64,000 nt of DNA from CAWFGW01 sp963815495. GTDB taxonomy: Bacteria > Bacteroidota > Bacteroidia > Cytophagales > JAAEPT01. The notes under the pieces are model-generated. The model worked only from the letters and a program-made list of their open reading frames with translations, ran no database searches and was not told the origin of the DNA. The stretch is taken from positions 434,001 to 498,000 of the forward strand of contig CAWFGW010000007.1 in the NCBI GenBank assembly GCA_963815495.1, given 5' to 3'. Below are positions 19,378 through 29,104 of this stretch, piece after piece. Within the stretch, counting starts at the first letter, position 1. Each line of letters starts with the position of its first letter. Position numbers and translations under genes: made by a program.

Positions 19378-19694
19378 ATTGACCTTTAGCTTACAAGCAT
19401 TTTTTTGTTAAAAATAGTTACCCTTGTTCAATAGTGTTAGTTTATACCTTTTAGAAGCTTTCGGCTTAAGCCGCCTGAGCTTTTCCTTTTTCATTGACGG
19501 CAACGGAAACAAAAATCTAAACGATTAGGTCGACTAGTATTAACTCCTTTGGGACGCACATTTAAATACCTTTCACATTCCCAAATCGTCACATGGAAAC
19601 GCAAAAAAAACAACAGTGATTAACTATTACTACGTCTTTGCGAACGAAACGTAGTGGAGTGTGGCAATCGCCCTCTTGTGAAAACGAATGTTTG
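19378..19694. repeat. Dispersed intergenic repeat, copy 1
   Basis: Occupies most of the 445-bp gap after the DUF6702-like gene. The block 19378-19602 recurs with scattered differences at 29105-29326; shared words include CCGCCTGNGCTTTTCCTTTT and GATTAGGTCGACTAGTATTAA. A second block (19632-19694, containing GTGGCAATC and TTGTGAAAACGAATGTTTG) recurs at 29492-29559. No intact gene is present in any frame. It looks like a genome-wide interspersed repeat. Confidence 0.8.
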
Positions 19695-19728
19695 CTCACG
19701 ACAGGAGATTCTGTAACTGTAAAAATTT

Positions 19729-19778
19729 AAAAAACTACCTCAAACAGCGAAAAAATTAATAACCGTTGTTGGAGGTAG
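19729..19778 (-). terminator. Intrinsic terminator of the LRR gene
   Basis: CTACCTCAAACA (19735-19746) pairs with the complementary TGTTGGAGGTAG (19767-19778) with one mismatch. The minus-strand stem is followed by TTTTTT. Confidence 0.7.
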
Positions 19779-19792
19779 CTCTACTTAAAAAA

Positions 19793-20719
19793 CTAAAACC
19801 TCACCTCCACATTGGGAAGCATCGCTTGGATTCGCTCTTTTTCTGTATCCGTCCAATTGTTTCCTAACAAAGTCACCAATGTAAGATGGTGTAAGTTGCT
19901 AATGCTATTGGGTAAGGTTTTCAGGTCATTGTAACTCAACATTAAGATCTCTAAGTTTTTCATCTCACCAATAGATTCCGGTAATTGGCTCAGGTTGTTC
20001 GCAGTAAGATCCAGCGTTTTAAGATATTTTAGTTTAGAAAAATCTAAGTCCAACGATTCCACCGAACAATTATTTAACGATAATCGGTGCAAGTTTTTTA
20101 GTTTCGAAACTTCTCTGGGAATCGTTTTAACTGCTTCATTTTTACTTAAATCGAGGGTTTCTATTTTTTTACATTTTATAATTTCCATTGGAAATTCACT
20201 CAACTTATTGGCATCCAAGTCCAAATTCACCAACGCCTTCAACTTTCCAAAAGATGGAGGTAATGCCTCCAGTTTGTTGACACTCAAATCCAAGTGAGTC
20301 ATCTTTTTAAGGTTTCCAAAACTCTGAGGTAGCGCGGTAAGCTGATTTTTTTCTAAGCTCAACTCCCTGATGGATTTCATTTCACCAAAGCGTTCGGGCA
20401 AATAGGAGATCTTGTTTTGTTTTAAAGTAATGATTTGTAACTCTTTCAAGTCCCCCATTGATTCGGGGAGGCTGTCGATTTCATTTTTCATGCAGTTTGC
20501 AAACTGCAAATGGGTTAATGTCCCGATTCTACTATCCAATCGCGTGAGGCTTTGCTGACGTAGGTTTAAGTGATAAACCGATTCATTTTCAGCAAATGCT
20601 TTTTCCAGACTGTAATAGGCTTCCTTATTTATGAAATCTGCTGATGCAGTAAGGTGATCTTGAGCAAATAGCATTAATTGAGCGATGAGTAAAGCTCCTG
20701 TAAGTAGTTGTTTTTTCAT
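19793..20719 (-). CDS. Exported leucine-rich-repeat protein
   Basis: 308 residues with a signal peptide (MKKQLLTGALLIAQLMLFAQ). From residue about 50 there are nine or ten 23-residue leucine-rich repeats of the form L..L.L..N.L..LP.S.G.L (for example LTALPQSFGNLKKMTHLDLS). This is the bacterial intracellular/plant-type LRR consensus, here on a secreted protein, so binding to an external ligand or polymer is likely. No T9SS sorting domain follows. Confidence 0.88.
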   Translation of the reverse strand: MKKQLLTGALLIAQLMLFAQDHLTASADFINKEAYYSLEKAFAENESVYHLNLRQQSLTRLDSRIGTLTHLQFANCMKNEIDSLPESMGDLKELQIITLKQNKISYLPERFGEMKSIRELSLEKNQLTALPQSFGNLKKMTHLDLSVNKLEALPPSFGKLKALVNLDLDANKLSEFPMEIIKCKKIETLDLSKNEAVKTIPREVSKLKNLHRLSLNNCSVESLDLDFSKLKYLKTLDLTANNLSQLPESIGEMKNLEILMLSYNDLKTLPNSISNLHHLTLVTLLGNNWTDTEKERIQAMLPNVEVRF

Positions 20720-20736
20720 GTCTTTTTTTCTTTAAA

Positions 20737-20771
20737 CTAAAAATTGCCCCCCACCCAAGAGTGAGGGACAA
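20737..20771 (-). terminator. Intrinsic terminator of the PhoX-like gene
   Basis: TTGCCCCCCAC (20744-20754) pairs with GTGAGGGACAA (20761-20771), including G-U pairs on the transcript; the minus strand then runs into five T. It lies 22 bp beyond the stop at 20794. Confidence 0.75.
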
Positions 20772-20793
20772 TAGTAAATTACTTGATTGAAAA

Positions 20794-23700
20794 TTAGTTG
20801 TTTGAAATCATTCGAAGTACCGATGTTTTATCATCAATGGTTAACTTCAAGAAATACATACCCGCGCCTAATTTATAGTCTGCTGGAGTAAATTTGTAGT
20901 TGTGAGTTCCTGCACTCAAGCGTGTATTCACCAACGTAGAGATTTTTGCACCATCAATAGTGAACACTTCCATGTTCACCTCTGACGTCTTTTTCAAGTC
21001 AAACTTCACTTCAGATGAATTATTAAATGGGTTAGGGTAAGCTGATAAACTGAATAGCAACTCGTTTCGATCATCTAAACCACTAATTACATCTACAAAC
21101 ACTTCAGCCACAGCTTCACAATCAAACTCATCAGTAACTGTAACAGTGTATTTGCCAGTTGTAGTCACGTCAATGGTCTGAGTTGTTGAATCGTTACTCC
21201 ATAAATAAGAAACGAAACCAGCACCTGCATCTAAAGTAATTTTTAATCCTTCTGCCACTTCTTTATCAGCACCCAAATCTACCATTGGTTTGCTTACATC
21301 AACCACCAATGTGTCTGTTGCCGTCTTTCCATTGTTTAAGAACGCTTCCACGATATAGGTATTTGCTTCGTTGATTTCTAACGCTTGCAAGTCCAACACC
21401 TCACCATTCACTAACACGGTTGCATCGTTTACCGAGATGTTTTTCACAACCGTTTCATTTTCACAAATGGTTGTGTCTGCACCTAAGGCTAAGTTTGGAA
21501 CGATACTACTTTGTCCTAAGAATTGCTTACGAGAGATCACTAATGTTAACGATGAGTTTGCCACTACTTCATTTCCGGCTGCATCGATATTCACTTTCGT
21601 ATTGGTTCCTGACGGGTTTTGAATCGATAAGAACATAAACTTGTTGTCAGGAGTGAACGTCATCCCTGTTGGCTCCGAACCTTTTGCACTCGTCATGAAC
21701 ACTTCTAGGTGTGGATTTTCAGGAGTATGATCCGCATGCGCCATCCAGATATAATCTCTTCCACCATCTTGTAAAATCCACAAGTTTCCTTCATTATCAA
21801 ACGTCAAGTTATCATTACCTGTTCTCCATGATTCAGCAACCGTTCCTGAGTTGTGGTTTACTGTATACGCTTGGTTCGTTAAGAATTTCTCTAAATCAGC
21901 AACCGTAGTTCCGTTATCAGTAAATCTCCACGTGTCACCTCTACCCTTTTCAGTGAAATAAATTTGACCGGTGATAGGGTGAATTTCTACATCTTCGCAA
22001 CCACCCCAGTTAGTACCTCCCAATGAAGCCGCTAGTGTTCTTGCTGTGTTCATTTGTTCTTGTGTTTGGTTGGGCACCATTACCCAAGTACCTGTTGAAG
22101 CATCAACGGCATCTCTTTTCAACACATACAATGTTCCAGAGGATAGATCCATTTTGTTGTTTGCCACAAACTTGTAAACACCACCTGTTCCACCATCTTC
22201 TGCTTGGTAAGCTGTTAAGCTATCATTTGCCACCACGATGTTCTCATGACTCATTCGCCCCATTGCCCATAGCTTATCTGCCTTGCCATCGTTATCATAA
22301 TCAACGATGCTATGTGTTCTTGGATCAATTTCTACTTGCCATCCTACATCTTGGAAACCATCATCGTTGGCATCGCCACTATTGTAAGTTTCTTCTGAAG
22401 TGATGATTGTTCCCCAAGGAGTTACACCACCTGAACAGTTTCTTACCGTTTGCACAACACCTGAGAAATCCACAGCATTGACTTCGTCTACTACCCAAAG
22501 ACCGGTAGTCTCATCAAAATGTAACGCTACAATGGAAACACCACCTGGTGAATTCTCATGGTTGATGGATAACCACCCTTTTGTGCTGCTTCCATTATCA
22601 GGAATAAAGCCAGTAAAGTCATTACCATTCGGCATTTTTGCACCGTTTTCATAGGTTGTCTGCAAGGATTTCGCAATTAACTGGAACGTGTGTGACTCCG
22701 TAGGAATTACAAAATTTTCTTGCTGCTCAGTAGGAACTACAGAAGTAAAGCAAGAAATCAATTCTGAACTTGATGGATCACAGTTGACATTGTAACCTGA
22801 ATAGGTGATTTCTACTTCATCCGCAGGTAATAATAAGGAAAGGTCAAAACGCAAATCTGTACTTGTGGCTGAACTTTGGTGTATTTCTACCGCAACAATG
22901 TTTTCACCAAGCGTAAGTACCCCTTTGTCAAGGTTGGAAGTGATAAATACATCTTCTTCTCCACCTTCCACAAAGTTAATTGCAAACGTTTCATTAGTGA
23001 TTGCGCCTTCAGGCATGTTATTTCTATACACTTCAACGCCATTGATGTATACTACAGCCCCATCATCGCGTTTCAAACGCAACTGAAGTGCTGTTCTACC
23101 TTCCGTTTCTTCTACCGTAAACTTCTTTCTAAAGTACGTGGTCACATTTTTCTTAGCCGCATTTCCTCCAAAAGAAATAGTAGTAGTTTCATCCCCATTA
23201 CCATAACCTAATACCGCTTTTTCTCTTGCCCATTTGGAGTCATCAAAACCCAAAGTAATCCAGTCTGGAGTTAGGTTTTCACCCTTGTCATTAAAGTTCC
23301 AGGCAGCTTGCTCTGGAATTAACACCATGTCGTATCGCTTAGGCTCAGCAGTCAATTGAAAACTGATGTCCGTACTCGTTAAGTTAGCCTGATGTACTTC
23401 AGCCGCTAGACAATTTAACCCTTCAACCATCAATCGTTTAGCAATTCTGTAGGTCACATACTGTCCTTCTTCAGGTGCTTCTATAGTATCTAGTGCAAAG
23501 GTGGTAAAGTCAACAACTTCAGGCATGTTTTGACGCACGATCTCTGTGCCGTTGAGGTATAAAACAGCGCCATCATCCACTAACATCACTATTTCTAATG
23601 AATCAGCTGAGGCTATTTCTTCTGCCGAAACTTCAAATAAATGACGTAAATAGGTAGTTGTATATTTATTGGCTTCATCTGCTCCATAAGAAACAGTCGT

Positions 23701-25710
23701 TGCCTCATCGTCATCACCATAACCTAATTCTGCTGGGCCAAACTTCCATGCCGCATCATCAAAGGTGGTTGCTTTCCAAGCTGTTCCCTGGTTTGAGCCG
23801 TTATCCAGATATCTCCAAACAGCATTTTCACCGATAGGAAGCGTACCAATTGGCGCCACTGTTTTAGAAGCCGGAGCATTGCTATAAGTAAATTCCACAT
23901 GCAAGGTTGGTGCAAAACCAGGGGTAGCATGATCACCATTCGCGCCTTCAAAAGACTCGGCTTCACGTTCACCAACACCGGTCATAATTACTGCCAAGGC
24001 ATTGCCTGCTGTCCATCCTGCTCTGTTGATGGTTTCCTGAATTACGTTTCGAATGTCGCTTGTCCGTTGATTAGCACCTTGTTCGTTAGCACCTGTCCAT
24101 GCTGCCGGACTCCATTCCGCGACCTGATAACCTGTTGGTCGTGAGGAAACTGAAAAAGGCGTTTGCGCAAAAGTCTCTGCATGATCCGTTGCTTCTGTTC
24201 TGATAGTTAATAACGTAGGCTCATCGTTGGAATTATCCGCGGAAAATTGAATATATGCCTTTGTGATATAAGCACCTTGTGGTATTTGTATATCGGTAAA
24301 GCGAATTCCGATTAATTGTTGTTTAGACTGATCAGAGGTTACACCTTCTTCTGCTAACTCTAAGTCAGAACTTGCGATATCTAACGATCCGTCCGCTACA
24401 GACTCTTCTTGATCATCCGTATCTAAATTCACTATTGACATTACTGATTCAGGTAAGGTATAATTGACCATTAATGTTGGTGCTAATGAACCATCTGCAT
24501 GGTCGCCATTGGCTCCTTCATAAGATTCTGCTTCTCGTTCCCCAGTTCCTGTGATTACCAGTGCAAGGGCATTTCCTGAAGCCCATCCATCTCTGTTGAC
24601 TACCTCTTGTACTAATGCAGCAATGTTTGTTGACTTTTGTGCTGATCCTCGTACTAAATCCATATCCACACCTGGTGCATATTTAGTATCCCATGGTGCT
24701 GGCGACCATGTTGCTTTTGCTAAACCTGTTGGTCTTGACGACACTGAAAAAGGTGTTTGAGCAAAGGTTTCAGCATTGTCGCTTGCTTCTGCTTTAATCA
24801 TTAACTCCGTTGCTTCATCGTTGGAATTATCAGCTGTAAACTGCAAATAAGCTGAAGTAATAATTGCTCCTTTCGGAATGGCAAGATCAGTAAAACGTAA
24901 ACCAATCAGTTGTTGTTTGGACTGGTCCGATGTCACGCCTTCTTCTGCCAACTCTAAATCAGAGCTTGCAATATCTAAAGAACCATCTGCTACAGACTCT
25001 TCCTGATCATCCGTATCAAGGGCAATGACTGCAGATACTGTTGTCGGCAAATCATATTCTACTATCAATGTTGCTGCTAACGTACCATCTGCATGGTCAC
25101 CGTTTGCTCCTTCAAAAGATTCTGCTTCTCGCTCTCCGGTTCCAGTGATAACTAATGCCAGTGCGTTATTTTCTTTCCAACCATCACGACTGATGATTTC
25201 CTGTACTACGGATCGAATGTTCGCTGTCTTTTGAGCGGCACCACGTACTAAAGTCATATCAACACCTGGAGCATATTTCTCTGTCCATGGTGCGGGTTTC
25301 CAAACCACTTCTGATTGTCCTAACTGACGTGATGATACAGCGAAGGTTGTTTGTGCAAAAGTTGCAGCATCATCAGTTGCCTCCCCTTTGATAGTCAGTG
25401 CTGTAGGTTCATCGTTGGAGTTATCAGCAGTAAATTGAATGTAAGCTGACTTAATAATAGCTCCTTGAGGAACGGCTACGTTTTGAAATCGTAAACCTAT
25501 TAGTTGCTGCTTGGATTGATCAGAAGTCACTCCTTCTTCTGCTAACTCCAAATCCGAGCTGGCAATGTCTAAGGATCCATCAGCGACCATTTCCTCCTGA
25601 TCATCGGTGTCTAGTGCTATCACTGAAGAGACCACTGTCTGGGCTTCGGTAGTTATACCGGCCATGAGTGCCATCATGAGTGGAAGTACTGTTCTGGTAA
25701 TTTTTTTCAT
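20794..25710 (-). CDS. Giant secreted PhoX-like (DUF839) protein with triplicated N-terminal modules and T9SS sorting domain
   Basis: 1638 residues. After the signal peptide come three near-identical modules of about 195 residues (each opening with ALDTDDQEE or NLDTDDQEE and SLDIASSDLELAEEGVTSDQ, ending REAESxEGANGDHA). Two jelly-roll modules follow (about 630-960; TTFDDAAWKFGPAELGYG, ITLGFDDSKWAREKAVLGYG). Then comes a PhoX-like beta-propeller (about 975-1440; GWLSINHENSPGG, WGGCEDVEIHP, AMGRMSHENI) of the COG3211/DUF839 type, a PKD/Ig-like module and a T9SS domain (LSAYPNPFNNSSEVKF). Probably a surface calcium-dependent phosphatase with carbohydrate- or matrix-binding repeats. Confidence 0.85.
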   Translation of the reverse strand: MKKITRTVLPLMMALMAGITTEAQTVVSSVIALDTDDQEEMVADGSLDIASSDLELAEEGVTSDQSKQQLIGLRFQNVAVPQGAIIKSAYIQFTADNSNDEPTALTIKGEATDDAATFAQTTFAVSSRQLGQSEVVWKPAPWTEKYAPGVDMTLVRGAAQKTANIRSVVQEIISRDGWKENNALALVITGTGEREAESFEGANGDHADGTLAATLIVEYDLPTTVSAVIALDTDDQEESVADGSLDIASSDLELAEEGVTSDQSKQQLIGLRFTDLAIPKGAIITSAYLQFTADNSNDEATELMIKAEASDNAETFAQTPFSVSSRPTGLAKATWSPAPWDTKYAPGVDMDLVRGSAQKSTNIAALVQEVVNRDGWASGNALALVITGTGEREAESYEGANGDHADGSLAPTLMVNYTLPESVMSIVNLDTDDQEESVADGSLDIASSDLELAEEGVTSDQSKQQLIGIRFTDIQIPQGAYITKAYIQFSADNSNDEPTLLTIRTEATDHAETFAQTPFSVSSRPTGYQVAEWSPAAWTGANEQGANQRTSDIRNVIQETINRAGWTAGNALAVIMTGVGEREAESFEGANGDHATPGFAPTLHVEFTYSNAPASKTVAPIGTLPIGENAVWRYLDNGSNQGTAWKATTFDDAAWKFGPAELGYGDDDEATTVSYGADEANKYTTTYLRHLFEVSAEEIASADSLEIVMLVDDGAVLYLNGTEIVRQNMPEVVDFTTFALDTIEAPEEGQYVTYRIAKRLMVEGLNCLAAEVHQANLTSTDISFQLTAEPKRYDMVLIPEQAAWNFNDKGENLTPDWITLGFDDSKWAREKAVLGYGNGDETTTISFGGNAAKKNVTTYFRKKFTVEETEGRTALQLRLKRDDGAVVYINGVEVYRNNMPEGAITNETFAINFVEGGEEDVFITSNLDKGVLTLGENIVAVEIHQSSATSTDLRFDLSLLLPADEVEITYSGYNVNCDPSSSELISCFTSVVPTEQQENFVIPTESHTFQLIAKSLQTTYENGAKMPNGNDFTGFIPDNGSSTKGWLSINHENSPGGVSIVALHFDETTGLWVVDEVNAVDFSGVVQTVRNCSGGVTPWGTIITSEETYNSGDANDDGFQDVGWQVEIDPRTHSIVDYDNDGKADKLWAMGRMSHENIVVANDSLTAYQAEDGGTGGVYKFVANNKMDLSSGTLYVLKRDAVDASTGTWVMVPNQTQEQMNTARTLAASLGGTNWGGCEDVEIHPITGQIYFTEKGRGDTWRFTDNGTTVADLEKFLTNQAYTVNHNSGTVAESWRTGNDNLTFDNEGNLWILQDGGRDYIWMAHADHTPENPHLEVFMTSAKGSEPTGMTFTPDNKFMFLSIQNPSGTNTKVNIDAAGNEVVANSSLTLVISRKQFLGQSSIVPNLALGADTTICENETVVKNISVNDATVLVNGEVLDLQALEINEANTYIVEAFLNNGKTATDTLVVDVSKPMVDLGADKEVAEGLKITLDAGAGFVSYLWSNDSTTQTIDVTTTGKYTVTVTDEFDCEAVAEVFVDVISGLDDRNELLFSLSAYPNPFNNSSEVKFDLKKTSEVNMEVFTIDGAKISTLVNTRLSAGTHNYKFTPADYKLGAGMYFLKLTIDDKTSVLRMISNN

Positions 25711-26147
25711 AAGTTAAACTAGGTTAGTTGTTTTCCGTTTGTTGGCGCAAAACTATCTTCCAGCTATTAGCCTTATGTGTGAGTTATGTCAAATTATAAT
25801 TATGATTTAACTCTCTATGTAAAAAAAATGTAATCAAAACACTGACGTGAAAAGGGTTAAAAACACTAAAATCTTCTCCTGTGTTGATATAAAAAAAACA
25901 TTGGAGTGATCTCTACATTATATCTTGTTTTCATTTCCGTTAAACTGAGTACTTTTTTTGTTTTCATTGGGTTTTCATTGTGTTCACAATAATAGAATTC
26001 AGGAGTAAAAAAGTAGTTTATCTGCTGTAATCCCATTAAATATAATTTAACAATCGAACTCTTGAATGAGGTGCTGGTCTATAAAAACGAAAAGCTCTCC
26101 TGGTTGGAAAGCTTTTGTTAAAATGATTTTTAAAAAAGTTGGATGAA
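25711..26147. other. Intergenic region with promoter of the PhoX-like gene and a terminator
   Basis: 437 bp between two minus-strand genes. The proximal part should contain the promoter of the PhoX-like gene; the distal end holds the tpx terminator (26083-26116). I see no open frame or RNA gene. Confidence 0.5.
26083..26116 (-). terminator. Intrinsic terminator of tpx
   Basis: AAAAGCTCTCC (26090-26100) and GGAAAGCTTTT (26106-26116) pair around a 5-base loop with one G-U pair on the minus-strand transcript; CGTTTTTAT follows. Confidence 0.75.
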
Positions 26148-26645
26148 TTACAGCGCAGCCAATGCTTTTTCATAATCGGGCTCATTAGTGGTTTCAGGCA
26201 CTTGTTCTGTGTACACTACAAAACCGCCTTCATCCAACACCACAATGCAACGTGAGTGCAGACCTGACAACGGTCCATCAACGATTTCCAACCCATAATT
26301 TTTCCCGAAGGTACCTGTTCTAAAATCAGATAACATCACCACATTGTCTAATCCTTCAGCACCACAAAACCGTTTTTGTGCAAAAGGCAAATCTCTTGAA
26401 ATGCATAATACTTTTGTGTTTTCTAATTCTGAAGCTTCTTTATTAAATTTTCTCACCGAAGTAGCACAAGTACCTGTATCAATACTTGGGAAAATATTTA
26501 AAATCAATTTTTTTCCCTTAAAATCTACTAAAGCAACATCGGAAAGGTCTACCCCTACCAACTCAAAGTCTTTAACTTCTGAGCCAACTTCCGGTAAATT
26601 TCCTATGGTATTTATTTCGTTTCCTTTTAATGTAATCTTCGCCAT
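26148..26645 (-). CDS. tpx: Thiol peroxidase (atypical 2-Cys peroxiredoxin)
   Basis: 165 residues, the usual Tpx length. The peroxidatic Cys is C60 in SIDTGTCATSVRKFN and the resolving Cys is C94 in KRFCGAEGL, matching the spacing of the family (C61/C95 in E. coli Tpx). The N-terminus TLKGNEINTIGNLPEVG is typical. It reduces peroxides with thioredoxin in the cytoplasm. Confidence 0.96.
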   Translation of the reverse strand: MAKITLKGNEINTIGNLPEVGSEVKDFELVGVDLSDVALVDFKGKKLILNIFPSIDTGTCATSVRKFNKEASELENTKVLCISRDLPFAQKRFCGAEGLDNVVMLSDFRTGTFGKNYGLEIVDGPLSGLHSRCIVVLDEGGFVVYTEQVPETTNEPDYEKALAAL

Positions 26646-26713
26646 AATCTGTATTATTTGTTTGTTTACAATGTAAAAACTACCACTTGGAAAGTAAAGG
26701 CTTTCTTATAAAA

Positions 26714-26878
26714 CTATTGGATGTTCGCCATTTCTTCTTGGAACATGGCTATTGCCTGATCCGCAACAAAGTTGTTTTCCGCACAACGTTGATAGGTTAA
26801 CACCGATTTTTTCATTTTTCTTGGAAGTTTATCTCCCGAGAAATAAGCTCTTACAGTTTCTTCAGTTGGTCGTTTCAC
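26714..26878 (-). CDS. Small hypothetical protein (54 residues, GTG start)
   Basis: Read on the minus strand from the GTG at 26878: VKRPTEETVRAYFSGD, then KLPRKMKKSVLTYQRC and AENNFVADQAIAMFQEE, ending MANIQ. A purine-rich AAAAAGA lies just before the GTG. It starts 5 bp beyond the M48 peptidase stop, so both form an operon. An internal ATG would give 33 residues. No family recognised; a small regulatory or accessory protein is possible. Confidence 0.55.
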   Translation of the reverse strand: MKRPTEETVRAYFSGDKLPRKMKKSVLTYQRCAENNFVADQAIAMFQEEMANIQ

Positions 26879-26883
26879 TCTTT

Positions 26884-27681
26884 TTATTGTTTATAATATT
26901 CCATCGCCTTAGGAATGGCTTTGTTCAAATTTTTAATTCGTGTTTCGTGCGATGGGTGCGTGGATAAAAACTCTGGCGGTGCTCCCCCACCTGACTTTGC
27001 ACTCATTCGCTCCCAGAATTCGGGTGCTTCGTGTGGATTATAACCAGCCATGGCCATAAATATTAACCCTAACTCATCGGCCTCAGATTCTTGTAATCGG
27101 CTAAAAGGTAACATCACGCCTACCTGACTTCCTACTCCGTAAGCTGTTTGAAATAGCTGTTGCGTTTGAGCCGGCTTGTCTGACAAGGCCACCGACAAAG
27201 CAGCACCACCAAACTGTTGCACCAATCCCTGACTCATGCGTTCATTTCCATGTTTTGCAATGGCATGAGCGACTTCATGCCCCATAACCACGGCTACTCC
27301 TGCTTCATCTTGACAAATCGGTAAAATTCCTGTATAAAAAACCACTTTCCCACCTGGCATACAAAACGCATTCGCCTCTTCGCTTTCCACGGTGTTAAAC
27401 TTCCATTCGAAGCCATCCAGCTCGTCAGACATACCGTTATCATTCATGTATTTTTGAACGGCATCTTTTATTTTAAGGCCTACTGTGTTCACCATGATCG
27501 ACTGTGACGTACCCGTAACTACTTTGTTTTCATTCAAAAAATTTTGATAAGAAACGGTACTTAAGGAAAGGACTTCTGATGAAGGAATTAGGTTCAACTG
27601 TCGCCTACCAGATACGGGTACTTTATTACACATGGTAAAAAGAAAACAGAGAGAACTTATAAGGGCTAATTTTTTTAACAT
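26884..27681 (-). CDS. M48-family metallopeptidase lipoprotein
   Basis: 265 residues. The N-terminus ends in a lipobox with Cys at position 18 (FLFTMCNK), so it is a lipoprotein. The zinc site is HEVAH (135-139) with the third ligand in the helix ESEADELGLIFMA. ANAFCMPGGKVVFYTGIL is the conserved active-site strand of Oma1/BepA-like M48 proteases. Likely role: quality control of envelope proteins. A small gene follows in the same operon. Confidence 0.93.
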   Translation of the reverse strand: MLKKLALISSLCFLFTMCNKVPVSGRRQLNLIPSSEVLSLSTVSYQNFLNENKVVTGTSQSIMVNTVGLKIKDAVQKYMNDNGMSDELDGFEWKFNTVESEEANAFCMPGGKVVFYTGILPICQDEAGVAVVMGHEVAHAIAKHGNERMSQGLVQQFGGAALSVALSDKPAQTQQLFQTAYGVGSQVGVMLPFSRLQESEADELGLIFMAMAGYNPHEAPEFWERMSAKSGGGAPPEFLSTHPSHETRIKNLNKAIPKAMEYYKQ

Positions 27682-27811
27682 TGTTTTTTGGGGTTAAAAG
27701 GTTGAATGCATGTAAAGCTTTTAACCAAATCCGAGACCAATTTACTAGTATTTATCAACTCGTTGACATTTGTAGCCTCGATTAGTTACTTTCGTAGAAG
27801 AATTTGATTTT

Positions 27812-29065
27812 ATGAAATTTCATCAATACCCCATAGCCGAGGAATTAAAAGAACGCTTAGCCGAACTGGGCTTAGTAAAACCAACGGATATTCAATTTAA
27901 AGCCATTCCCCATATTCTGGACGGTGAAGACGTATTGGGCATTGCTCAAACAGGAACAGGTAAAACTGCTGCTTTTGTTATCCCAATTTTAAATTTGATA
28001 CAGAACGAAAAAGCAGCCCGCATTCAAAGTGGCATTCGCTGTTTAGTAATGGTACCCACCCGTGAGCTGGCACAACAAATAGCAGAAGAATTTCAAAGCA
28101 TTGGCAAATATTTAAACATTAACACGCTCGCTTTATATGGAGGTGTGGAACAAAAAGGACAAATCAGTCAGTTAAAATCCACAGTTGATGTGCTAGTCAC
28201 CACACCGGGTAGAATGTTTGACCTGAAAAGTCAAGGGTTTATCGACTTTCGAGATGTGAAATGTCTGATCCTGGATGAAGCTGATCATATGCTGGCGCTT
28301 GGTTTTTTAAAAGACATTCAGGATGTTATTCGCTCGTTGCCCAAACAACGTCAAACCCTATTTTTTTCCGCTACGATTAATGAGAAGATTAAAAAACTAG
28401 CGTACTCCATTGTATCGCGCCCCATTAGAATTCAGATATCCCCGAAAGACCCGATTTCCAAAAAGGTCGACCATGCGGTGATGTATGTTGAAATGGATGA
28501 CAAGCGGTTTTATTTGGAACGCATTATCAATGAAAACCCGAAAAGCAAAATCATTGTGTTTGTACGTACGAAGGTGCGAGCTGAACGGGTCTTGAAAGCC
28601 ATGGAACGGGTCGGTATTCGCGCTGTTACTATACATGGGGATAAAGATCAAAACGAACGTACCAAAGCCATCAACGATTTTAAAGAAGGATACGAACGCA
28701 TCTTAATCGCTACGGATGTGAGTGCTCGAGGGATTGACGTGAAACAAGTGGAGTTAGTCATCAACTATGATTTGCCGGACGATCCTGAAAATTATGTACA
28801 CCGCATTGGTAGAACCGGCCGGGGTGAACACCGTGGAAATGCGATCTCGTTTTGTAGCAAAGAGGAAAAACCACTTTTAGAAGAAATTCAAGGTTTTATC
28901 ACCAAAGAAATTCGAGTGATCTCGGTCAAAAAATCGGAACACGAAGCCACGTTGGATTTAGCAGGTGACCAGGTGGAAGACTGGCAGGCGGTCATGAAAA
29001 AGATTGAGTCGCTGGATGAGGATTTGAAACATAAAAAGAAATCTAAGAAGAAAAAGAAGAAATAA
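27812..29065 (+). CDS. DEAD-box RNA helicase (RhlE-like)
   Basis: 417 residues with all helicase motifs in order: Q motif (KPTDIQFKAIPHIL), AQTGTGKTAAF, PTRELAQQ, TPGR, DEAD, SAT, ARGIDV and HRIGRTGR. The C-terminus is a basic tail of Lys (KKKSKKKKKK), typical of RNA-tethering tails. It probably remodels RNA in ribosome assembly or mRNA decay. Confidence 0.93.
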   Translation: MKFHQYPIAEELKERLAELGLVKPTDIQFKAIPHILDGEDVLGIAQTGTGKTAAFVIPILNLIQNEKAARIQSGIRCLVMVPTRELAQQIAEEFQSIGKYLNINTLALYGGVEQKGQISQLKSTVDVLVTTPGRMFDLKSQGFIDFRDVKCLILDEADHMLALGFLKDIQDVIRSLPKQRQTLFFSATINEKIKKLAYSIVSRPIRIQISPKDPISKKVDHAVMYVEMDDKRFYLERIINENPKSKIIVFVRTKVRAERVLKAMERVGIRAVTIHGDKDQNERTKAINDFKEGYERILIATDVSARGIDVKQVELVINYDLPDDPENYVHRIGRTGRGEHRGNAISFCSKEEKPLLEEIQGFITKEIRVISVKKSEHEATLDLAGDQVEDWQAVMKKIESLDEDLKHKKKSKKKKKK

Positions 29066-29104
29066 GGTAGTTGGAAAGGGGTGATTCTAACTGAAATAAC
29101 TCAG

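Noticed and set aside
19450..19560. A gene remnant in the dispersed repeat
   Set aside because: Two minus-strand frames are partly conserved between copies, but both are interrupted and neither gives a recognisable protein.
21371..25234. Plus-strand frames opposite the PhoX-like gene
   Set aside because: They are shadows; the repeated ones simply mirror the triplicated modules on the minus strand.
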